Assembly (NCBI GenBank): GCA_027886185.1
Contig: WOAB01000053.1
Span: 248,001 to 312,000, forward strand
Source: Rheum nobile
Taxonomy: Eukaryota > Streptophyta > Magnoliopsida > Caryophyllales > Polygonaceae
Length of the DNA: 64,000 nucleotides
Reading direction: 5' to 3'
Below the pieces are notes generated by a model that was given only the letters and a program-made list of their open reading frames with translations, ran no database searches and was not told the origin of the DNA. The translations under genes were made by a program, and so were the position numbers. Shown one piece after another: positions 55,810 through 64,000 of this stretch (position 1 is the first letter of the stretch; the number at the start of each line of letters is the position of its first letter).

Positions 55810-57915
55810 TTGGCCGAAAAACAACTCGGGAAAGTGTCTGAGCATCTCTGCCTCGGTTTCCCAAGTAACTTCCTCAGTCCCAAACTTGGACCACAGAATC
55901 CGTACCAACAGTACGATCTTGTTGCACAGTCGCTTCACACGGCGTTCGAGAATACACACTGGCATCTCCTCTCAAGCATCATTGCCTGAATCTCGATGTC
56001 CTTAAAGCTTAGCACATGAGACTCATCTTGGCATGAATTTCCTTAGCAAAGATACGTGGAACACATTATGCACTGGGTGTGTTGATGGCGACAATGCCAA
56101 ATGGTACGCTAGAGATCTTACTCTAACCAGAATCTCTAATGGTACCACATAGCGAGGGTTAAGCTTCCCACGCTTACCAAACCTGAAAACATCCTTGGGT
56201 GGCGATACTGTGACAAGTACCTTGCCACCAACCTCGAACTCAACACTTTAACGCTTCTGATCTGCGTAAAACTTGTGTCGACCCTGTGCGGTCAACATCT
56301 CTGTCTAATCAAAGCAATGTTCGAAGCTGTCCTTTCGACCAACTCTGGTCCAAGCAGAATCTTGTCGGCGTTATCATCCCAACAAATCGGAGATCTGCAT
56401 CTGTGACCATACAAAGCTTCGAACTGAGCCATCTTGACCGTAGCATGCCAGCTATTATCGTACGTGAGCTCAATCAGACTTAGGCTGTCTTCCCAACTAG
56501 TCGGATGATCGAGTACGTATGCTTCTTAGCATATCCTCCAGGGTCTAGATGGTCCTTTCAGACTGACCATCTGTCTGAGGATGAAACGCTGCTGAATCTC
56601 AATTCAGTTCTCATGGCCTTGTGAAGTTCTTGCTATAAACTTGACATGAATCGGCCATCTCGATCCGATACAATGGTCTTAGGAATGCCATGTACACGGA
56701 CAATCTTCTGGTGGGAAACTTCTGTTGACCTCTGGGTTACCCAAGTAACCTCAGTTTCCAATACAAACACTATTACTGCTAGTTCTAGGTCATGTGTTGG
56801 TTAGTTTGCTTCATAGGTTTTCAATTGTCTAGATGCGTATGCAATAACCTTGCCCCTCTGCATCAAAGACACATCCCAACCCATTTCTCGAAGCATTACT
56901 ATAGACCATATAACCATCATTCCTTCCGACAACGCCAAAACTGGTGCATAAGTCAGACACTGTTTCAACTTCTTGAAAATTGGTCTTGCACTTGTCATCC
57001 TAGACAACTTCTTGTTGACCTTGCGGAACAGACTGGTCATAGGTGGAGTGATCTTAGAAAAATCCTTCCATGAACCGTCTATAATGCTCAGCAAGCTCTG
57101 GGAAACTGCGCACCTCGCTCACACCCTAAGGCCGCTTCCAAACAACTACTGATTCACTCTTCTGGGGAATAACCATAACCTCATTCTTATTGATCACATG
57201 GCCTAAGAAAGCCACTTCTAGATCCAACAATCGCACTTAGCCCACTTTGCGTACAATCGACTGGGTCTAAGGATTGATAAAGCAATCCGCAGATGTTCCC
57301 TGTGAGCTTCCTTGCTCGGGAAAATATCAAAATGCCATTGATGAAGACCACTATGAACTTATTCAAGTACTGTTCTAAAACATCGATGCACTAGGTTCAT
57401 GGAAACTGCTGGAGCACTCGTAGATCCAGATGACATGACTACAATCTCGTAGTGACCATCTCTCGTCCGAACGCAATCCTCGGAATATCATCCTCACGAA
57501 CCCTGAGCTGATAAAAACCAGACCTCCGGTCGATCTTGGAGAAAACTTTTGCTCCCTGTAGTTGTTCCAACAGATCATCACTCCTTGGCAACAGATACTT
57601 GCTCTTGATCGTGACTTTATTCAACTCTCGAAAGTCAAAACAAAGTCGAAACGGTCCATCTTTCTTTTTGACAAATAAAACTAGGGCACTCCTACTCAAG
57701 GTGATGCACTCAGCTTTATATAACTTTTGTCAAGAAGATCCTTGAGTTGCTTCTTCAACTCTTGCATCTCAACAGGAGCCATCCGGTACGGTGCCTCAGA
57801 GATCGGCGTGGTACTCGGCTCGAGATCAATTGCAAACTCCACGACACCCGGAAAGACACCCGGAAATCCTCTAACCACAGGAATATCAAAACTAAAGTCG
57901 ATCACTGCCTTATGA
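55810..57915 (-). pseudogene. chromovirus RT, RNase H, integrase, chromodomain, broken
   Basis: Reverse transcriptase starts near 57905 ([20 protein letters not shown]) and continues after a small break at 57699-57439 ([33 protein letters not shown]). RNase H is at 57094-56801 (YAPVLALSEG, MQRGKVIAYASRQLKTYE). Integrase core remnants are at about 56760-56460 (IVRVHGIPKTIVSDRDGRFM) with several stops, and the integrase C-terminus is at about 56280-56050 (VSPPKDVFRFGKRGKL). A chromodomain (VLWSKF-like region and EEVTWETEAEM) lies at about 55960-55810; chromodomains steer integration to marked chromatin. The stretch between RNase H and the integrase core is deleted. Confidence 0.87.
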
Positions 57916-58029
57916 CGCTTCCGTCAATCCATACCGAGAATAATTATCGTATGGGACCATGGTTATTTAGGTCAAATCGCTTTGAATTTCTTACCCTTGA
58001 TGGTAATCGACAATTCCGACAGACGATTG

Positions 58030-58400
58030 GTTCCCACTAAATGGTCACCATCTTGGACCAGCCCACTACATGGTTCACAGACGACTCACTAGTGGCTCCG
58101 AGCCCAGGCCCAGCCATTACCAGCGTCCACTGTTGCCATGAGCCGCTGTCCATACATCTCAACCCATCCTTGGTAGCTCCACCTAATTAATAGGCAACCA
58201 TCTCCTAAGAGGTTGTTGGTGAGTCTCGAACACGAGACCTTACCCCATACCAAGCAACGAAACATTAACTTGGTATAAACCAAAGGTTCATATATAAGAA
58301 GAGTTACAACAAAAGGTTCACAACCTCGTTGCACACACAACTTAACTTACAACCATCCAAAATGAAAGTCTGGGTAGCACCCACATCAACAACACATTAA
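58030..58400 (-). pseudogene. chromovirus protease remnant with foreign insert
   Basis: The protease active-site region survives as VDVGATQTFIL (58357-58390). It is followed not by protease but by about 300 bases of unrelated sequence with a pol III B-box-like GTTCGAGAC (complement of 58223-58231). This may be a SINE-like insert. An A box is not convincing. Confidence 0.5.
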
Positions 58401-58428
58401 CAAAAGTAGAACGAAGATACAAAGTACT

Positions 58429-59769
58429 CTAAGCATTAGGAGCATAGGGTCCATCCGCCTCACGCATCACATAAAGACGTTGACTCTGATTTCCAGAAGC
58501 CATTGGGGCTTTCCCCTTATCCCGCGCAGTTGTCTGCATCGAAGGATTGGAAGTCTCTGCTGGTTTAAACCTAGGTCTGTTGTTTGGATTAACAGACCCC
58601 TGTTGTGACTCCGCTCCTCCTTTCTGCATTCTCTGCCGACAGAACCTCTGCATATGCCCTTCCTTCCCACAACCAAAACAAGCCTTCTTCTCATTCCGAC
58701 ATGCAAAACTCTTGTACCCAGAAGCACCACAATTGTGACATTGAATTACTCCGCTGCTCCAACCTGAGCCCCTGGCAGAGTCAGACTGAGTTGTCTCGGT
58801 CTTAGCACGACCAAACTTCTCAAACTTGGTAGGCGATGCCGGTCGTTTGAACGAACCAACCTGGCGATCCTGCTGCCCACCCTTTCCCTTAACCTGCTTC
58901 TCCCGCTTATGAGCGGACTCCTCCAGTGTTACTTCCAACTTGTAGGCCGCATCCACGTACTGTTCCAGAGTAGAGCATGTGTGGTGCACCATCCATGGCT
59001 TAATATCCGGGCTCATCCATTCATGGAAGTACCAGATCTTTTGTGCCTCACTGGATATCTGCAGTTCAGCATACTGTAACAAATGATTGAATTTAGTGGC
59101 AAGCTCGGTCACCTTCAATCCATCCGTCTTAGGATACAAGAACTCCTTGTGTTTCTTCTCCCTCATAGCTCGAGAGAAGAAACGATCCGTCATCTTGGTC
59201 TTAAACATTGACCAGGTCAACACCGGGCTATCAGCTAAGCCGGTACTCTCCCACCATTCACTGGCTTCTTCCTTCAATTGTAGAGAAGCTATGTGCACTT
59301 TCTCCGCTTCAGTGCACTCCACATTACGGAACAATCGCTCCATGTGGGAAAACCAATGAGCCACTCTGACTGACTCTCCCTTTCCATCGTAGCTGTCGGG
59401 TCTCATAGAGTTAATGGCCTTCAGAGCTCGGCCATACTCAACTCTATCCCTGATCACGCCTCCCTGTTGCACATGATTCTCTTGTTCCTCAAACCTCGGA
59501 ACTTCTGAAGGTACTGACACTCCTTGTGCCTGAGGTGCGATTGGCCTCATTATCTCGGTGATTGCTCACAGAACAATCCCCCGAATAGCTACAACAATTG
59601 CTGCATCGAGCACTACTGGAGCATCGGCCTGAGCTTGGCCATTGCCTCCTGGATTATTATTGAAGACAGACTCACGCTTTCCTGACGGGTCTGCATCAAT
59701 CCTCGGATTTGGTCTGGGGTCATTACTCGGCCCAGCACCAGCACGGATAACGTTCCTCGTGTTCACCAT
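58429..59769 (-). pseudogene. chromovirus Gag
   Basis: The frame starts at an ATG near 59769 (MVNTRNVIRAGAGPSNDP). It has one in-frame stop at 59568-59566 and otherwise runs to 58429. Capsid motifs are present (SYDGKGESVRVAHWFSHMER, EASEWWEST, KTKMTDRFFS). Two zinc knuckles follow: CHNCGASGYKSFAC (His of the fourth position replaced) and a perfect CFGCGKEGHMQRFC. The gag C-terminus is Gln/Asn rich. Confidence 0.9.
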
Positions 59770-60210
59770 CTGTTTACCGATCAAATTCCAAGGATTTTAT
59801 CACATTAATATCATTCTGATATATTTATCGTAATAAAATCAACTTAGAATAGATCAACTTGGCAATTTCTATTGATGAACTCAAACCGAGTTACTAGGTT
59901 CTACAACCTCAACTCACAACGAGCGAACTGGGAATCAAGCCTAACTGGAGATGGCGAAACCACCTCGGCTTCTCCCGGGTTCCTCTGAAGAGAACAGAAT
60001 ACACCCATATCTAACGGGGCAACGGAGAAGGAATTAGTCTTTCTAGACATAGAAGCAAGCTTACTATGTCAGACTGTACAGAAGACATGACTATGAACGG
60101 TTGAAAATGAAAACACCGTTTTTATTTTTAAACTCAGAGCCTTTTGAAAATACCTTTCAATCGAAAACGAGTAAATGGTTTTTAAATACCCAATCCGTTT
60201 TAAAAACTTT

Positions 60211-60224
60211 TGGCTCTGATACCA
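60211..60224 (-). promoter_or_regulatory. Primer-binding site of chromovirus
   Basis: The minus strand reads TGGTATCAGAGCC four bases inside the LTR end. It is complementary to the initiator-Met tRNA 3' end. Confidence 0.9.
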
Positions 60225-60228
60225 CAAC

Positions 60229-62728
60229 TGTAACACCCCCAAATCTTAACCCATTTGGAAAGGTATTACCGCCAGTGACCCCAGTGTTCCTTATCGAGAT
60301 CACCCAAGGCTTTACCGGTTTAAATACAATTCATGGAATACAATTGATACATAATGATCAAAGTATTCAAATCAAAACATCAATAAAATGAAACATGAGT
60401 TACGAGATTACATCCCAATCCCGAATAGGACAAATACAGAGTTTAAACAAAGTACAACGGAAGTCTTATAAAAGATATTACAAAAAGGATTGTGATCGTA
60501 GTGATCACCTGCCCAAGGATCTCAACCTGATTAAAAGAAATTATTAAAACATCCAAAAACAACCGTCGTTTTCATAGTCAATCTAGTCTCCTCATATCTT
60601 CGCTCTATCTGATGTGCCGAATCGAACGGATGACACCAGCCCATATGCGGAGAACAATGTCCGTGGGTTAGTCTACTTGAATAGACTAGCAAGGGTAAAA
60701 AACAGAATGGTCCGAGTGATCGTAACCGTTTACTATCATTGTCCCTCGAATAATAACCGAAGGAACGATACATAACCCGACACTTTCACGGAATAACAAC
60801 AAGAGGTATGCACAAGAGAAGATTCTGAAAGACTTAATCTTCACAGAAATCGACCCGAAAGAAGACTCTAAAGGAAATGAGTCTTTAAGGAAAATATGAC
60901 AAATCTGGAATATTTACAGAATCAAACAACAACGATTAAAAGCTGACTGAGATGCTTCGGCTCACAACCAACCTCACCGCTTATAGCGAATCTAGATTGG
61001 AAAGAGAACGAGTCTGGATCTTACAGAACCACATAACGATGATTTAAAAACTTACTAAGATGTTTCGATTCACGACCAACCTCATCGCTTACAGCGAATC
61101 CAGATTGGAAAGAGAACGTACTCTGATCAAAAGTCGAGACGAGCTTTCCTAGCTGCACTATTTACTTAGCTGCATTACTCGCCGAAGATTTATTAATTAA
61201 GTGCTCTCGGGCACCTTATCTTATTTAATTCCAAAATGATTAACACGTTGTAAGCTTTTAATTATACATGCCCTGTTACACAGAACACATATCTAAGGAA
61301 TGAACTTCTCAGAGTCCAAACCACCACTATCGTTGGGTCTTGCTCGCCCTTTAAAAGAATGAACCTCACAGAATTCAAACTTCAACTATCGTTGGGTCTT
61401 CATCGCCCTTACAGTTATAAAGGAACGCGCATGGAACTCTCAGGATCCAGGCGTTCCTACAAATACTCGTGCTAACTAACAGTTACAACACAACCACCGT
61501 ACAGGATAAATCCACATAAATGCCCGGAAGGCGATCACAGATAATAGCGTCGTTCTAACAGATATACAACCTATTATATGATTTTCCAAAACCGTTTATA
61601 AAACCAATTCCAGACAAACACAGTAATCATTCCAAATTAATTAATCAGATAAACAACTGATAATTAATGTAAATATGGAACGATGAGCAAGAGCGAACCA
61701 CCACTTGCCTGAGTCCGCAGAGATTGAACGAAGTCTAACGACGGGATTCCGGGCTCGACACAGAGACGAATCCGCCAACTCCGGTACCTTCGGATCGACC
61801 CATACAGAAACCCTAAGTTAGATTCGACAACCAACAATACAGAAACTACGAAAGGACGAAAGGAATCGACGAAAACGAAACCCGAACGAAGGCTACGGAA
61901 GCCAACCACAACAACTCACGGCCACCTCCTCTCGCCGGCGGGCGCCGCCCAAATCACGGCGGGCGCCGCCTTAAATGCGGCGGGCGCCGCTCCTCCACGG
62001 AGGGCGCTAATCATCCACGGCGGGCGCCGCTCATCCACGGCGGGCGCCGCTCATCCACGGCGGGCGCCGTCTCCCTGGCGGCGGTCGCCGTCGCGAACGA
62101 AAACAGAAATACGAGAGGGAAAAACTTACCCTCGATGATCGGTTTGGCTCGTCTTCCGCCTTGCTTGGTTTCTAGGCCTCTAAGGATCTCCCAAGCTTCC
62201 TTTGTCCACCGAGAACGACACCGACCGAGCTCCGACGCTCGACTCAAGCCTTCCGAGAGGGAGCGTTTTCCTTGAGAGCGTTTTTGAGAGTTTGAGAGCT
62301 TTGATATTAAGCCTCTCTCTTCCTCCCAACACCTCCTTATATAGGCAATCCAAGGGTTTAGGAAGGTGGGTAGGAAGCTTCCTTCCAAACCCTTGGGTAA
62401 TAACCCTTTGTACCTTAGCGCCTCTTGGATAATAACCCTCGGGTAATAACCTTCGGGTAAGAAATCTTGTACTATTGCCCATTAGATAACAACTCTTGGG
62501 CAATAAACTTGTACCAATCTTAACCCGCGTTAACAAAAGTCGTACACGAACGAGTACGAACTTCCAAAACACGTCGACTGTATATTATTTCATTGAGAAA
62601 AATATTACAGAGACAGAGCACATTACAGAATGTCTTAAGCTCTCAGAATTAAATCTGACGTACCAAACGGACGTTCGGGAAAAATCCATAATTCCCAAAA
62701 TAGCCTTATAAAATTACGGGGTATCACA
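60229..62728 (-). repeat. 5' LTR of chromovirus
   Basis: About 2500 bp, highly similar to 53296-55773. GC-rich word cluster at 61935-62095. Small open frames in both LTRs are shared shadows and not genes. Confidence 0.92.
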
Positions 62729-63000
62729 ACAGAAACTCTTTTAAGTGTAATTGAAGGCAATACAATTGAAGAACTCGTCCTGAGAAATTGTGGAAGAGGA
62801 GGAACAACTACCAATTTAGCAACAAAAGTAGAAAGGAGAGTGGCGAGCAACCGTATTTGACTTGTGAAAATTTGGAGAATTGAATTGCGGAGATTACAAA
62901 GCAGAAAGTAGACTCCTTTTGGCACATTTTGGACTTGTGAAAATTTGGAGAATTGAATTGCGGAGATTACAAAGCAGAAAGTAGACTCCTTTTGGCACAT
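62729..63000 (-). pseudogene. MCAT: Plastid malonyl-CoA:ACP transacylase, exon 1 (5' part)
   Basis: On the minus strand the frame LLATLLSTFVAKLVVVPPL ... SSSIVLPSITLKRVSV runs up to the target duplication and continues in the same frame at 53295 after removal of the chromovirus and one ACAGA. The composition (Ser, Thr, Leu, Val, few acidic residues) suits a plastid transit peptide. The start is uncertain. An ATG at 63000 lies in the upstream copy of a 73-bp tandem duplication and reads into this frame only because of that duplication. Confidence 0.7.
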
Positions 63001-63005
63001 TTTGG
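62860..63005. repeat. 73-bp exact tandem duplication at MCAT 5' end
   Basis: ACTTGTGAAAATTTGGAG... occupies 62860-62932 and is repeated at 62933-63005 with no change that I can see. Part of it (CTCCTTTTGGCACATTTT) recurs at about 63107. 73 is not a multiple of three, so the two copies are read in different frames. Confidence 0.93.
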
Positions 63006-64000
63006 AGAATGGACACATTGGCCTTGGACTTTGCTTAAATGGGCCAGTAGTAGTCCTGTTCAAGGTGCTTCTTATTCGGGCTTTTCAAAAAAAAATTGAC
63101 TAAGGCTCCTTTTGGCACATTTTTGTGCGATTAACGGATTTTTTTTTTTAAATCTACTTTATGAGTGTTCGGTAAAAAAAGTCAATTTAGCTCAATAAAC
63201 ATGCAGTAGATTAATGTAGCTTAAATTTGTTAAGTTTTATGTGAACTTAACAAGTTGAATTTAGCTTTTTCCCTATTTCAACTTGTAATACTGAGCGTCA
63301 ATTACGTTTTTAGAATAATTAAAATGATAAATCCAGCTTCAGTTAATCATTCAGCTCCATCTTTATCTACAACTGTTCTTAAACTTGTGGCATTGGAAAT
63401 AATAAAGGTTGACAAATCTATATATTCAGTAATAAATCTCAAAACCTAAATCAAGATTTCTACAGGTTATTATAATACGTATAGCAAATACTTGATCTTC
63501 CATGAGTCTCTCGTTTGTTCTTGACACAATAATTTTTCTAATTCGGGAAAACGCGATAAAAATACGAAAAGTGTTAATTTAACAAAACTAACAGGTCCTG
63601 AAAATTAGCGCGTTCCATCAATAGTAGTTTCATGTCGTTGGGAAATATATGAGAGGGACACTATGAACAATATAAATATTACATGACATAACAAGTAAAT
63701 CAATATACAATAACGTACATTTCGGCATAAATGGGGATGCCTTGCCTCTATATTTCTCAAATTGCTAATGAGGAGTTGGCCGCATAAAATGACAATTAAC
63801 ACATACATATATTTTGATTTGTGAGATTGATTGTATTTTGTAGTAGCTAGTATTCTTTAAAATAATTACAATTACAAAGGTTGGTTTTGCACATGTCCGA
63901 TAACAACATAACGTCGACTCTAGGACGCATCTATATGTTCTCAATCCAGGCAACGCCGTTACTATCTCACCCACCTCTATTCGTGTCACTGTCATTAAGT
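63006..64000. other. AT-rich flank, no gene
   Basis: This would be the promoter side of the MCAT copy. I see no coding region or clear TATA box that can be tied to it. Confidence 0.5.

Larger units (their letters stand above)
53296..62728 (-). mobile_element. Ty3/gypsy chromovirus (Tekay-like), complete ends, decayed pol
   Basis: Bounded by an exact 5-bp target duplication ACAGA (53291-53295 and 62729-62733). On the minus strand the order is 5' LTR 62728-60229, initiator-Met primer site, gag, protease remnant, reverse transcriptase, RNase H, integrase, chromodomain, polypurine tract, 3' LTR 55773-53296. The LTRs are about 2.48 and 2.50 kb and very similar, so insertion is fairly recent, yet pol has many stops and deletions. 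It may have moved with the help of another copy. The solo LTR at 20094-22295 belongs to a related family. Confidence 0.93.

Overview
This window is a gene-poor, repeat-dominated piece of a flowering-plant nuclear genome. It is probably a eudicot, but I cannot name the species. The evidence is plant LTR retrotransposons of both superfamilies, a MuDR-type transposon, Helitron ends, spliced fragments of plastid and cytosolic plant genes (MCAT, CPN60-beta, 6-phosphogluconate dehydrogenase, V-ATPase subunit H), and AT-rich spacers. No complete ordinary host gene was found. The most intact coding units belong to mobile elements. No rRNA, tRNA or CRISPR was seen.

Layout. 134-1604: a minus-strand retroposon with poly(A), a three-hairpin LINE-like tail and a target duplication, carrying an AP2/ERF-like frame. 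2548-3633: a possible small Helitron. 4252-9130: a Ty1/copia element with two 202-bp LTRs and target duplication CCTTT, its gag-pol broken by stops and frameshifts. 10227-12425: an internally deleted Ty3/gypsy remnant. 12838-25298: an Athila/Tat-like, RT-less LTR element on the minus strand, flanked on both sides by a 0.9-kb direct repeat, with an intact 415-aa ORF and a solo LTR of another family inside its gag. 25299-32517: fragments of several unrelated genes among repeats, the last part bounded by inverted repeats. 32922-50214: a candidate giant Helitron whose 5' end is repeated about twelve times in tandem (unit about 861-875 bp), interrupted at 34517-40759 by a MULE with a 9-bp target duplication. 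52656-63000: the 5' part of a malonyl-CoA:ACP transacylase gene on the minus strand, split within exon 1 by a 9.4-kb chromovirus (53296-62728).

How it fits together. The window is nested: MULE inside Helitron array, solo LTR inside Athila-like element, chromovirus inside MCAT. The MULE encodes its own transposase (three introns, one premature stop) and two passenger genes (DUF1985 and GRF zinc finger). The 415-aa ORF of the Athila-like element is open although its reverse transcriptase and integrase are gone. Four mobile elements here each carry their own multiplied GC-rich word, which stands out against the AT-rich background.
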